Shown: positions 40,900-49,629 of the stretch, one piece after another | How the letters are laid out: the number at the start of each line of letters is the position of its first letter | How positions within the stretch are numbered: the first letter of the stretch is position 1 | NCBI GenBank assembly: GCA_040901765.1 | Contig: JBBDYG010000012.1 | Coordinates: forward strand, 1-49,708 | DNA: 49,708 nucleotides | Origin: JBBDYG01 sp040901765 | GTDB taxonomy: Bacteria > Planctomycetota > Planctomycetia > Pirellulales > Lacipirellulaceae | Direction of reading: 5' to 3' | Program-made: the position numbers and the translations under genes | Notes under the pieces: model-generated | What the model was told of the DNA's origin: nothing | The model's input: only the letters and a program-made list of their open reading frames with translations | The model's database searches: none

Positions 40900-41985
40900 T
40901 CAGCCGCTCGGCCGCCAAAGATCGATCGGCTTCTTAACGTCGGTCGCGAAGGGCAGCATGACTTTGCGGCCCGTGCGGGCAGATTCATACGCCGCGAAGA
41001 CAACTTCCAGTACGGCGCGGCCATCTTCTCCAGTGACCAGCGGCTGCTTGTCGTACTGCACGCAATCGACGAAGTGCGCCATCTCGGCATGAAAGCCGTA
41101 GTTCCATTCCTCTTCATAGATGGTGAACGACCAGCCGGCGGTGGCGCCAGCTTTCTCAACGGCATAACCGTAGCCTTCTTGGCTGTACGTCTGGATGGCG
41201 TTGCCTTGCAGCAGGTTTGCATACGCGGCACCTTGGGAGCCGTAGATTTCGGCACGGTCGTCCATGCCGCCCAGCTTTGACCAACTCTCCTCGGCGAGGG
41301 CCACGCAGCCGTTTTCGAATTCGAGAATCAAAAGCGCGTTGTCGTCGCCGCGCGTCTTGTCGGCATGCACGAGCGTGTCCATCTGCGCGTAGACCGACGT
41401 CGTTTTGGCATTGCCGAGCATCCAGCGGAAGAAGGCAATCGCGTGGCAGCCCATATCCATCGTGACACCTCCGCCGGAGCGCTCGACGTCCCAGAAATGG
41501 GCCGCGTGAGGGCCGTTGTGCTTCTCGCTTTGTTTGAGGAGCGTGGGCTTACCGATCGCGCCTTCGTCGAGCAGTTGCTTCAGCCGCACGTACTTGGGAG
41601 CGAAACACAGCTCCTCGGCATACATAAGCTTGACGTTTGCCGCGCGACAGGCGGCGATCATCTGATCGGCTTCCGCGAGATTCAAGCAAAGCGGCTTCTC
41701 GACAACCACATGTTTCCCAGCCGCGGCGGCATCCAAGGTGATGCGGCAATGGGTATCGTTCGGCGTGCCCAGGACCACCATGTCGACGTCGTCGCGACGG
41801 AGCAACTCCCGGTAGTCAGTGTAGCGATGCGTAATCTTGAATTGCCGTGCGAACCGTTCCGCGTTGCCGGGCGTCGGCGAAGCGACGGCAACAAGCCGCG
41901 CCGCGGCACACGCTTGCAGAGAGCGAGCATGAACGGTTGAAATGAATTGCGAGCCGATGATACCGACGCCGACGGGTTGAGGCAT
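40900..41985 (-). CDS. Gfo/Idh/MocA-family NAD(P)-dependent oxidoreductase
   Basis: 361 residues. Rossmann start VGVGIIGSQFISTVHARSLQ, then VDMVVLGTPNDTHCRITLDA, AGKHVVVEKPLCLNLAEADQ (EKP motif, catalytic Lys), LMYAEELCFAPKYVRLKQLL and GGGVTMDMGCHAIAFFRWML (the conserved D-x-G-x-H catalytic block). The C-terminal beta-sheet domain binds substrate (EEWNYGFHAEMAHFVDCVQY). The family oxidises or epimerises sugars and inositols. No signal peptide, so cytoplasmic. No pathway neighbours; probably sugar metabolism linked to the window's many secreted hydrolases (inference). Confidence 0.9.
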   Translation of the reverse strand: MPQPVGVGIIGSQFISTVHARSLQACAAARLVAVASPTPGNAERFARQFKITHRYTDYRELLRRDDVDMVVLGTPNDTHCRITLDAAAAGKHVVVEKPLCLNLAEADQMIAACRAANVKLMYAEELCFAPKYVRLKQLLDEGAIGKPTLLKQSEKHNGPHAAHFWDVERSGGGVTMDMGCHAIAFFRWMLGNAKTTSVYAQMDTLVHADKTRGDDNALLILEFENGCVALAEESWSKLGGMDDRAEIYGSQGAAYANLLQGNAIQTYSQEGYGYAVEKAGATAGWSFTIYEEEWNYGFHAEMAHFVDCVQYDKQPLVTGEDGRAVLEVVFAAYESARTGRKVMLPFATDVKKPIDLWRPSG

Positions 41986-42985
41986 GACGGATTGTCCTCA
42001 GATCGCGCTACTGAATTTGTGCGAGCACTGCCAGCTTATCGAAAAGATCGGACGAGGTGAATGCCAAGTCAAGCGCCGTGTCGGCAAAGTCTGCAGGCTC
42101 GTCCCGATTAGGTTGGTCAGGCGCAAAGTTTTCACACGCTCAATCGAGAACGTCGAGGGACGGCGCATCATGCTGCGACGAGCCATGAGGCGAGACGCGA
42201 TTACCAGAATTCTGCCCACTTTTCGAGGTACCTGATCCATGGGGACAGAATTGATGTTAGGCGATTTTCCCCGAGGATTGTGGAGTAAAACTGTCATGTC
42301 GCCGAGGACAGGTTTGGACAGAAGGAGTGAGTAGGGGAGTAAGGACGCGATTTTTGCGGTGCGCGCACCGAGTTGTGCTTTTCATAAGTCGGGGGGTTAT
42401 TGATCAGTGTGGAGCGAGGTTCGATCTGCTTTTCCGGATGATTGCGTGAAGCGGTTGGGCCGAAAAAGCGCGTCGTTTGCTAACATTGTTGGGGGATTTA
42501 CTCAGATTGGGCCTGTGCATTAGTCCTTGGGTGTGGGTGGGTTCGATGTTCGCGCGCAGAGCGGGCGGCGGCCGTGCTGGTTGGCAGGCCGTCGGTAGCG
42601 GCTTTAAGTGTTTATGCGTATACTATTAGAGAGGCTTTGCACTTTAATTCGCACCGACCACAATCTGTTGCCCGATGTGAGTGTGATAGCTTGCCGATCT
42701 AGTGGCTTGACACGAATTTTGGTGCAAAGCCCTATTAGAGAGGTATTTCTTTTGCAAGCGGAAAATCTTGAGACGTATGACAATCGAAGCGATGCTGCCG
42801 CTTAAATCATTCCCATCCATTTTCCGTTTCGTGAAATTCGGCTTCGGAGGGCGCGTTCGATTCACGAAGGCGCTTTGACGAACGGCTGGTGGAAATGGAA
42901 ATACGATTGCGCTTCCCGGCCGAATTTTGTTGCTGCGTGAGCCACTTCTTGATACATTCAACGTGGGGCAGAGGAGCGCGTTTTT
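41986..42985. other. Gene-free interval containing one MITE
   Basis: 1 kb with no convincing gene. Apart from the 99-bp element at 42633-42731 nothing structured was found. The open frame 42608-42805 spans the element and is unlikely to be translated. Confidence 0.55.
42633..42731. mobile_element. 99-bp MITE with 10-bp target duplication
   Basis: Terminal inverted repeats GGCTTTGCAC (42633-42642) and GTGCAAAGCC (42722-42731), extendable to 16 of 19 positions. The element is flanked on both sides by the direct repeat CTATTAGAGA (42623-42632 and 42732-42741). No coding capacity. This is the signature of a non-autonomous transposon inserted once, with a 10-bp target duplication. The source transposase is not in the window. 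Confidence 0.9.
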
Positions 42986-44509
42986 ATGCATCAATCAACT
43001 TACCCGTCATTTCTTGTTCTCGTGACGGCATTATTCTTGATCTCACTGGCTTTCGGGCGGGGTCAGGCGCAGTCGATCGAATGGACTCGGCAGTTGGGAA
43101 CTAGTGTGGATGAGCGGAGCTTCGGCGTGTCGGCTGACGGCCTGGGGAATGTCTACATATCGGGCTACACCGCAGGAAGCCTGGGCGGGCCATTCGCCGG
43201 GGGCATCACTGACGCATTTGTCAGCAAGTGCGACGCTACGGGCACGCTCCTGTGGTCACGGCAGTTGGGAACTAGTAGTTTGTATGACATTAGTTACGCC
43301 GTGTCGGCGGACGGCCTGGGGAATGTCTACATCTCAGGCCGCACCGACGGCAACCTGGGCGGGACAAACGCCGGCAGCAGCGACGCTTTTGTCAGCAAGT
43401 ACGATGCGGCGGGAACACTCCAATGGACGCAGCAGTTCGGAACCAATAATGCTGACGAGAGCTATGGCGTGTCGGCGGACGGCCTGGGCAGCGTCTACAT
43501 CTCGGGCTTCACCGGCCCACACTCCGGAGCCCTGGACGTGTTTGTCAGAAAGTACGGTGCGGCCGGCACACTTCAGTGGTCGCGACAGTTTGGAACCAGT
43601 GCGGATGAAGGTGGCAGTGGCGTGTCGGCGGACGGCCTGGGGAACGTCTACATCACGGGATCAACCCGCGGCAGCCTTGGCGGAGCAAACGCCGGGTCGT
43701 ACGACGCGTTTATCAGCAAGTACGATGCGGCGGGAACACTCCAATGGACTCGGCAGTTGGGAACTAGTGCGGATGACTATAGCTCAGGCGTGTCGGCCGA
43801 CGGCTTGGGGAACGTCTATATTACGGGCTCCACCGCAGGAAGCCTCAGTGGAACGAACGCCGGCGGAGACGATGCATTTATTAGCAAATACGATGCGGTG
43901 GGAACACTCCAGTGGACGCGGCAGTTGGGAACTACCGACAGAGACGTGAGCTTCGGGGTTTCGGCCGACGGCCTGGGAAATGCCTACATCTCTGGCCTCA
44001 CTCGCGGCAGCCTGGGCGGGCCGAATGCCGGCGGCAGCGACGCGTTTGTCAGTAAGTACGATGCGGCGGGAACGCTTCAGTGGTCGCAGCAGTTGGGAAC
44101 TAGTACGTCTGACTGGAGCGAGGGCGTGTCGGCGGACGGCCTGGGCAGCGTGTATATCTCGGGCACGACTCAAGGCAGCCTGGGCGGGCCAACCGCCGGC
44201 CTCGAAGACGCGTTTGTGGCGAAGTACTCCGATTCGCTGCCCGGCGACTACAACACCAGTGGCTTCGCGGACGCTGCCGATTACGTCGTGTGGCGAGACA
44301 ACGTAGGCAGCAGCGTGTCACTACCGAACGACAGTACGGCCGGCGTCGGACAAGACGATTACGACCGTTGGCGAAACCACTTCGGCCAAACCGCTGGCAG
44401 CGGCTCGCGTACCAGTGCGAATGCCGCCGTCCCCGAGCAAGCGACGTGGTTGCTACTTCTCGCCGCAGTCCCGATGATGTGGTCCTGCCGACGCGCAACG
44501 GCCTCATAA
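42986..44509 (+). CDS. Seven-bladed SBBP propeller protein with dockerin-like and PEP-CTERM parts
   Basis: 507 residues; signal MHQSTYPSFLVLVTALFLIS. Seven consecutive repeats of about 50 residues, each W-(T/S)-(R/Q)-Q-(L/F)-GT ... GVSADGLGNVYISG ... SDAFVSKYDAAGTL, are SBBP-type blades and predict a seven-bladed beta-propeller. They are followed by a dockerin/type-I-like calcium segment (PGDYNTSGFADAADYVVWRD, DDYDRWRNHFG) and a C-terminal PEP-CTERM-like sorting signal (VPEQATWLLLLAAVPMMWSC-RR). Exported and probably anchored or released by an exosortase. Repeats are close in DNA sequence, so blade number could vary between strains. AGAGGAG is about 10 nt before the start. Confidence 0.9.
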   Translation: MHQSTYPSFLVLVTALFLISLAFGRGQAQSIEWTRQLGTSVDERSFGVSADGLGNVYISGYTAGSLGGPFAGGITDAFVSKCDATGTLLWSRQLGTSSLYDISYAVSADGLGNVYISGRTDGNLGGTNAGSSDAFVSKYDAAGTLQWTQQFGTNNADESYGVSADGLGSVYISGFTGPHSGALDVFVRKYGAAGTLQWSRQFGTSADEGGSGVSADGLGNVYITGSTRGSLGGANAGSYDAFISKYDAAGTLQWTRQLGTSADDYSSGVSADGLGNVYITGSTAGSLSGTNAGGDDAFISKYDAVGTLQWTRQLGTTDRDVSFGVSADGLGNAYISGLTRGSLGGPNAGGSDAFVSKYDAAGTLQWSQQLGTSTSDWSEGVSADGLGSVYISGTTQGSLGGPTAGLEDAFVAKYSDSLPGDYNTSGFADAADYVVWRDNVGSSVSLPNDSTAGVGQDDYDRWRNHFGQTAGSGSRTSANAAVPEQATWLLLLAAVPMMWSCRRATAS

Positions 44510-44540
44510 ACTCATCGACGCCGGGTGCCGCTGCTGGCTT

Positions 44541-44582
44541 GTCAAGTTCGTAGTTCGTAGTTTGTAGTTCGTAGTTTGTAGG
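44541..44582. repeat. Short tandem repeat GTAGTTCGTAGTTT
   Basis: Near-perfect tandem copies of GTAGTT(C/T)G in the spacer after the propeller gene. Typical simple intergenic repeat. Confidence 0.7.
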
Positions 44583-44641
44583 ATAGGTTATCCGCGCAGC
44601 GGTAACCCATCATCGCTGCTGATAAAGCGATCATTCAAAAC

Positions 44642-45085
44642 CTAATCCTTCCGCGCGTCCATCGCGATGGGTTTCCCACGGGCGGAGAACCCATCTATGA
44701 AGCGATCGTTGTCAAGAGGTGTTTTTCCTGTTCGCCGCGTCAGCGGCGATGGTTTGTTTTCAGCGCGGGGTGTTGCGAGCCCCTCCGCCGCCGATGACTG
44801 ATACGGCACGACCGCCGCCTCGGCCTGCTCGAATCGCCACACCTGAAACTTCGTCCCCAGCCACAGCGTTTGGGCATCGGGCGACGCCCACAGACCCATG
44901 GCATGGTTGAATGTTCGCTCGAACATCGCCAAGCCGGTGTCAAGCTTGCGGCCAACGAAAAATATCTTGCCGGTCTGATACGTGCTGAACGCGAGGCTGA
45001 TGCGCAGCTCGGCCAGCCAATCCAAAAAGTGGCGCGAACCCTGAACCTGCAGCCAAGGTTCGATGGTTGTTGGGGCATTCTCCAC
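44642..45085 (-). pseudogene. Truncated TIGR03032-family (DUF4915-like) gene
   Basis: The first 87 residues (TIEPWLQVQGSRHFLDWLAE, LRISLAFSTYQTGKIFFVGR, MFERTFNHAMGLWASPDAQT, LWLGTKFQVWRFEQ) are the N-terminus of the TIGR03032 family, whose members are about 350 residues long. After that the sequence turns into unrelated, charged text that follows repeat-like DNA (44642-44820), so the gene is cut. The start is GTG at 45085, directly after the thrS stop (TGAGTG), with GGAG 6 nt upstream, so it is still coupled to thrS. Confidence 0.75.
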
Positions 45086-47110
45086 TCAATACTCCTGCCC
45101 GCCGGTTCTCTCACCAGCCGCAGGCGCCGCCAGCGGCGCGACCTGCCGGACGGTTTTGTCCGCGATCTCCTGCTGGAGTTTGGCGAGCGCGGCGGCGAGG
45201 CTCATCGCGCCGAGGTCGCCGTCGATGCGGTCGCGGAGGGTGACGGTGCCGTTGTCGCGGTCCTTCTCGCCGACCACGAACATGTAGGGGATGTGTTCGA
45301 GTTGCGCCTCGCGGACTTTGGCGCCGAGCTTCGCGCCGCGATAGTCGCCGGTGACGCGCAGCTCCGCGGTGCGGAGCTTGGCCTCCACTTCGCGGCCGTA
45401 GGCTTCCGACTTGTCACTGACGGTGAGGATGCGGACTTGTTCCGGCGAGAGCCACAAAGGAAACGCCCCGGCAAAGTGCTCGATCAGCACGCCGATGAAC
45501 CGCTCCATCGAGCCGAACGGCGCGCGGTGGATCATCACCGGGCGATGGGGCTGGTTGTCGGCACCGATGTATTCAAGCGCAAATCGCTCGGCGCTCGGCA
45601 GGTTGTAGTCAAGCTGCACGGTGCCGAGTTGCCATTCGCGGCCGATGCAGTCGGTGACCATGAAGTCGGCCTTCGGTCCGTAAAACGCCGCCTCGCCCGC
45701 TTCAACCGACATGTCGGGCAGGTCCATTGATTCGCAGACACGCTTTAGTTCGGCTTCGGCGCGATTCCACACGTCGGCGCCGCCGACATACTTATCGCTG
45801 TTCGGATCGCGAAACCCGAGCCGCACTCGGTAATTGTTCATGCCGAGCGATTTCAGCACGGTCTGGGTCATTTCAAGGCAGCCGCGGAATTCGTCGGCCA
45901 CCTGATCCTGGGTGCAGAACAGGTGGGCGTCGTCCTGGGTGAAACCGCGGACGCGGGTCATGCCCGAAAGTTCGCCCGATTGCTCGTAGCGATACACGGT
46001 GCCGAACTCCGCCAGCCGCACTGGCAGGTCGCGGTAGCTGCGGGGCTTCGACTTGTAGATCATGATGTGGTGCGGACAATTCATCGGCTTGAGCAGATAG
46101 CGTTCGCCCCCCCCACCAGCTTTATCGCCCATGTCGATCGGCGCGAACTGGCTGTCGCTGTAGTAGGGGTAGTGCCCCGAGATTTCGTAGAGTTCAACCC
46201 GGCCGATGTTGGGGGTGTAAACAGTTTCGTATCCGCGGCGGCGAAGCTCGCCTTTGATGTAGTCTTCGAGGGTCTGCCGAATGATCGCGCCTTTGGGGAG
46301 CCAGAGGATCAAGCCCGAGCCGACTTTTTGGTCGATGGTGAAGAGTTCGAGTTGCTTGCCGAGCACGCGGTGATCGCGGCGTTTCGCTTCTTCGAGGCGT
46401 TGCAAGTGCTCGTCGAGGTCTTTCTTGTCGAAGAACGCTGTGGCGTAGAGCCGCTGCAACTGGGGCCGTGCGGCATCGCCCTTCCAGTACGCCCCGGCGA
46501 CGCTCAGCAGCTTGAACGCCTTGCCGATGCGGCCGGTGCTGGGAATGTGGACGCCGCGGCAGAGGTCGATGAACTCGCCGTCGCGGTAGAACGACAGATG
46601 CGACTGGTCGGCGAGCCCGGTCTCGATGTGCTCGACTTTGAATTCTTGCCCCAGCTCGCGGCAGAGAGCGAGCGCCTCGTCGCGCGGGGTGTCGATCCGC
46701 TCGAAGGCTTCGTCCTGCTTCACGACTTGGGCCATCTCGGCCTCGATGCGTGGGAAGTCTTCTTCGGTAAGGGTGTGGGGCAACGCGAAGTCGTAGTAGA
46801 AACCGCCGCTGGTGGTGGGACCGAAAGCGAGCTGCACGCCATCCCACAGCCGCATGACGGCCTGGGCCATCACGTGCGCGCACGAATGCCGCATGATCGC
46901 GAGCGCCTCCGAATCGCGCGGGGTGAAGAGCCGCAGACGAACTTCGCCCGACTGGGGTAAGCGGTAGTTCAAGTCACGGGGCGTTCCATCGACTTCGGCC
47001 GCAATCGCGGCCTTCGCCAGACCGGCGCCAATCTCGGCGGCCACGTCGCGGCAGGTCACGGGGCGGTCGAACGTGCGTGAACTCCCATCGGGAAGCTGGA
47101 CGGTTAGCAT
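45086..47110 (-). CDS. thrS: Threonyl-tRNA synthetase
   Basis: 674 residues from ATG 47110 (MLTVQLPDGSSRTFDRPVTC). Domain order: TGS (1-65), tRNA-SAD editing domain (about 90-240; MRHSCAHVMAQAVMRLW has the H-x-x-x-H motif, and GEFIDLCRGVHIPSTG), class II catalytic core (motif 2 in LAEFGTVYRYEQSGELSGMT and RVRGFTQDDAHLFC; zinc ligands Cys in PMNCPHHIM, His in DDAHLFC and His in MIHRAPFGSMERF), then the anticodon-binding domain (VRILTVSDKSEAYGREVEAK). Charges tRNA-Thr. Full length and intact, so a core gene. The longer frame upstream of 47110 crosses an inverted-repeat cassette and is not used. Confidence 0.95.
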   Translation of the reverse strand: MLTVQLPDGSSRTFDRPVTCRDVAAEIGAGLAKAAIAAEVDGTPRDLNYRLPQSGEVRLRLFTPRDSEALAIMRHSCAHVMAQAVMRLWDGVQLAFGPTTSGGFYYDFALPHTLTEEDFPRIEAEMAQVVKQDEAFERIDTPRDEALALCRELGQEFKVEHIETGLADQSHLSFYRDGEFIDLCRGVHIPSTGRIGKAFKLLSVAGAYWKGDAARPQLQRLYATAFFDKKDLDEHLQRLEEAKRRDHRVLGKQLELFTIDQKVGSGLILWLPKGAIIRQTLEDYIKGELRRRGYETVYTPNIGRVELYEISGHYPYYSDSQFAPIDMGDKAGGGGERYLLKPMNCPHHIMIYKSKPRSYRDLPVRLAEFGTVYRYEQSGELSGMTRVRGFTQDDAHLFCTQDQVADEFRGCLEMTQTVLKSLGMNNYRVRLGFRDPNSDKYVGGADVWNRAEAELKRVCESMDLPDMSVEAGEAAFYGPKADFMVTDCIGREWQLGTVQLDYNLPSAERFALEYIGADNQPHRPVMIHRAPFGSMERFIGVLIEHFAGAFPLWLSPEQVRILTVSDKSEAYGREVEAKLRTAELRVTGDYRGAKLGAKVREAQLEHIPYMFVVGEKDRDNGTVTLRDRIDGDLGAMSLAAALAKLQQEIADKTVRQVAPLAAPAAGERTGGQEY

Positions 47111-47626
47111 CGGATATAGTTGTGTTTGATATTGACGGAAACGAAGGCAGCAACACGGTTTATACCGCGCCTTGCTCGACCGCGCAAGGTCGAAGTAACC
47201 ACGACGGCACGAAGTACACGAAGAAGAAAAGCTGTTCTTGCAGTCGATCGGTCTCACGTTCAACGCGTAATTCAGCATTCGTCGTGTTCGTCGTGCCGTT
47301 GTGGTTAGTATTTGGACGGCGCAAGCGGATAGACCCAAAATAGCCCTAAATGTTCGGGGCATACTGACCCGGTGCTGGGTCAAATCGGGGCGCGGAAAAG
47401 TCGCTTCGGCGCGCGAGTGATGGCGTCCGCATGTCGCGACGAAAAATTCTGCCCCTTATGTCGCAACGACTTACGTCGCGATCTTTCGTTCGGCACACAC
47501 GCGGTGGCACGGTGCTTGCTTTACTCTGCTTCCGATAACGAACAATGCGGTGAGCCAAGAGAAACGGTTCCCTGCACCGCATGGAACGTTAGCCCCGAGA
47601 GGAGGGGGGTTTGAGAGGAAGAAATC
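47111..47626. other. Gene-free interval between divergent thrS and receiver gene
   Basis: 516 nt. Holds the cassette at 47197-47306. I looked for T-box or other leader structures on the thrS side and found none that I can support. Open frames near 47346-47614 overlap on both strands without coding evidence. Confidence 0.5.
47197..47306. repeat. Inverted-repeat cassette 4 (CACGA words)
   Basis: Arms 47197-47223 and 47280-47306 are inverted copies with 4 mismatches in 27, each built from near-repeats of CACGAAG/CACGACG. Placed just upstream of thrS. Confidence 0.7.
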
Positions 47627-48001
47627 ATGCCCCTAACGTCAAACACTTGCTCTCGAATCGTGGTCGTGGACGCCGATCCGGGAGATTACGAGGCCGAAGT
47701 GCGTGGCTTGGAGACGGGACAGACGCAAGTCGAGTTTCACTCCACCGCCCGCTCGGTGCTGCGAAGCCCGAAACGTCATCCGCCCGAGTTATGCATCGTG
47801 AATTTGCAGTTGCCCGATATGTCGGGCCTCGATCTCTATCAAATGCTGATCGATCGTTGGCCGGGCGTTCCGATTTACTTGGTCGGCGACGCTTACAACC
47901 CGGAAGATGAGATTCGAGCTAGGTGCAGTGGCGCCACGCTTTACTTTTGCAAGCCGCTGGAAAGCGGTTGGCTGAGCGCGGCATCGCAGATGGTCGCTTG
48001 A
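47627..48001 (+). CDS. Degenerate response-regulator receiver domain protein, second copy
   Basis: 124 residues, stand-alone receiver fold: RIVVVDADPGDYEAEVRGLE, ELCIVNLQLPDMSGLDLYQM, GVPIYLVGDAYNPEDEIRAR and ATLYFCKPLESGWLSAASQM. The motif that is normally LLDLQLPDMSG reads IVNLQLPDMSG, so the phospho-acceptor Asp is Asn. The acidic residue after strand 1 (VDAD) and the Lys-Pro (CKPLE) are kept. Start ATG 47627 with AGGAAG upstream. Probably a phosphorylation-independent adaptor or pseudo-receiver, like the gene at 27130. No kinase nearby. Confidence 0.8.
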   Translation: MPLTSNTCSRIVVVDADPGDYEAEVRGLETGQTQVEFHSTARSVLRSPKRHPPELCIVNLQLPDMSGLDLYQMLIDRWPGVPIYLVGDAYNPEDEIRARCSGATLYFCKPLESGWLSAASQMVA

Positions 48002-48045
48002 GTCGGAGGTCGGAGGTCAGTAAGAGCCATCGCTCCGCGACGCTA

Positions 48046-48525
48046 CAATCCCAAATCCCAAATCTGAAATTCCCCCCGTCCCCCCGGAGACTTTCGTTCG
48101 CCCTTTTCTAACTGCAGAACCCCAACCCCAACCCCTTCTCTCTCTGCAGCACCCCAACCCCAACGAACGAACGTTTCCACCCTGCTGCCGTTTGTCGCCG
48201 GACAAAGCGCCCTCCCCACGCCCCGGCGACAAACGGCAGTTTTTAGAAAGAATGCCGTGGTCGAGGACGACACGGCTCACCAAATCCCAAATCTGAAATC
48301 TCAAATCTGAAATACCCCCCGTCCCCCCGGAGACTTTCGTTCGCCCTTTTCTAACTGCAGAACCCCAACNNNNNNNNNNNNNNNNNNNNNNNNNNNNNNN
48401 NNNNNNNNNNNNNNNNNNNNNNNNNNNNNNNNNNNNNNNNNNNNNNNNNNNNNNNNNNNNNNNNNNNNNGTTTGTCGCCGGACAAAGCGCCCTCCCCACG
48501 CCCCGGCGACAAACGGCAGTTTTTT
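48046..48525. repeat. Tandem intergenic duplication with terminator hairpins and a 100-N gap
   Basis: Two direct copies of about 240 bp share CCCCGTCCCCCCGGAGACTT, TTCGTTCGCCCTTTTCTAAC and a terminal hairpin CTGCCGTTTGTCGCCGG / CCGGCGACAAACGGCAG with a T run (48185-48244; 48470-48525). The second copy is interrupted by 100 N (48370-48469). The T-tailed hairpins are good Rho-independent terminators for plus-strand transcripts. The gap is probably a collapsed or unresolved repeat. 48526-48723 shows nothing further. Confidence 0.8.
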
Positions 48526-48723
48526 GTCACTCAGCAACTCCTTTGATTAGCCGCTCATGAGGAACTTCGACTGCCAAGCTTTTCCGGAACCGGAAGTTGC
48601 CCGCGCAGTCGCTCGACAGAGAAGTGGTGTCGTTCTTTTCTTCGGACCTCGTCACCCCGGTGGGCCGTTGCATGCCGCCGACGCGGCCATGCCGCCCATC
48701 CCTAGACTTCTATGGAGGGTCTC

Positions 48724-49629
48724 ATGACTAGAGTGCAATCGATCCGACATTCTTGCCAACAGTCTCGTTGGTGCGTCGCGATGGCGGCGCTGTGGCTCGG
48801 CAGCTCGCTGCTGCTAGCGCCCGTCTCGGCGGCGGTGTTCACCGCCAATATCAATCCCGCCTTGTATGGGAATCTCGACCAAGACAACGTGCCATTCATG
48901 GGCGGTTGCGCTTGTGGGCCGACTTCGGCAGTGAATTCGTTCGTCTATCTGCAGAACGAAGCCCCCAATGTTTATGGGAATGGCCAAGGGCTCGTGCCCT
49001 ATGCCGGCCTCGCCCCCACGCAGGCGGAGCAAGCCGCCGTTGCGACCATCCTGCAGAACGCGATGCACATGGACTCGACCGGCGGAACGTACATCGAAGA
49101 TTTCATCTTTGGCAAGGTGAAATACCTCGAAGATCGGTTTCCTGGCAAGACGCGGTACGCCGCCCAGGTCTCGCTTGATTGGCGAGAAGGGCCGAAACCG
49201 ATGAACGTCACCGACTGGCCGACCCACGCCGAAGATCACCCCAAGCCGGATTGGGTTCAAGATGAAACGGCGGCGACTTTGGCCTTCATCTACGAGCAGA
49301 TCGATGCTCGCGAGGACGTTGAAATCTTCATCGGCGGCGGTGTGGGCGATCACTACCTGACCGTCACTGGAATCTCTTACGACGATACCACCAACCTGGG
49401 CACGCTGAGCTACATCGACCCAGCCGATGGTTTGCCCGGCGCGAGTGCCATTCTCGGTTTGGACGCAGGCAGAATCAAGTTTCAGTACGGCACCAGCAAC
49501 AACGCACTGGTGTTTCACGCCGTTTCCGAGTCGCCGATTCCCGAGCCGGCCGCCATTGCATTGCTCGCGATCGGCCTCATCGGACTGTGTGCGTTTCGCA
49601 GACGGGCGTCGTTCGCTTCGCACAACTAA
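48724..49629 (+). CDS. PEP-CTERM protein with papain-fold (C39-like) features
   Basis: 301 residues from ATG 48724, with GGAGGG closely upstream. Signal peptide to about APVSAAV. MGGCACGPTSAVNSFVYLQN carries a C-G-P-T-S nucleophile motif at the start of a helix, GGGVGDHYLTVTGISYDD offers the His, and TLSYIDPADGLPG the Asp, in the order seen in C39-like and related papain-fold proteases. The C-terminus is a PEP-CTERM signal: IPEPAAIALLAIGLIGLCAF followed by RRR, so it is an exosortase substrate. Predicted secreted cysteine protease or peptidase-like protein (inference). The window ends 79 nt after its stop with no further gene visible. Confidence 0.75.
   Translation: MTRVQSIRHSCQQSRWCVAMAALWLGSSLLLAPVSAAVFTANINPALYGNLDQDNVPFMGGCACGPTSAVNSFVYLQNEAPNVYGNGQGLVPYAGLAPTQAEQAAVATILQNAMHMDSTGGTYIEDFIFGKVKYLEDRFPGKTRYAAQVSLDWREGPKPMNVTDWPTHAEDHPKPDWVQDETAATLAFIYEQIDAREDVEIFIGGGVGDHYLTVTGISYDDTTNLGTLSYIDPADGLPGASAILGLDAGRIKFQYGTSNNALVFHAVSESPIPEPAAIALLAIGLIGLCAFRRRASFASHN

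Noticed and set aside
42608..42805. 65-codon plus-strand frame
   Set aside because: It spans the MITE and its target duplications; no coding evidence.
44541..44582. Possible CRISPR-like repeats
   Set aside because: Simple tandem words with no unique spacers; no cas genes in the window.
48017..48537. Minus-strand frames running through the N gap
   Set aside because: They translate repeated terminator hairpins and unknown bases.
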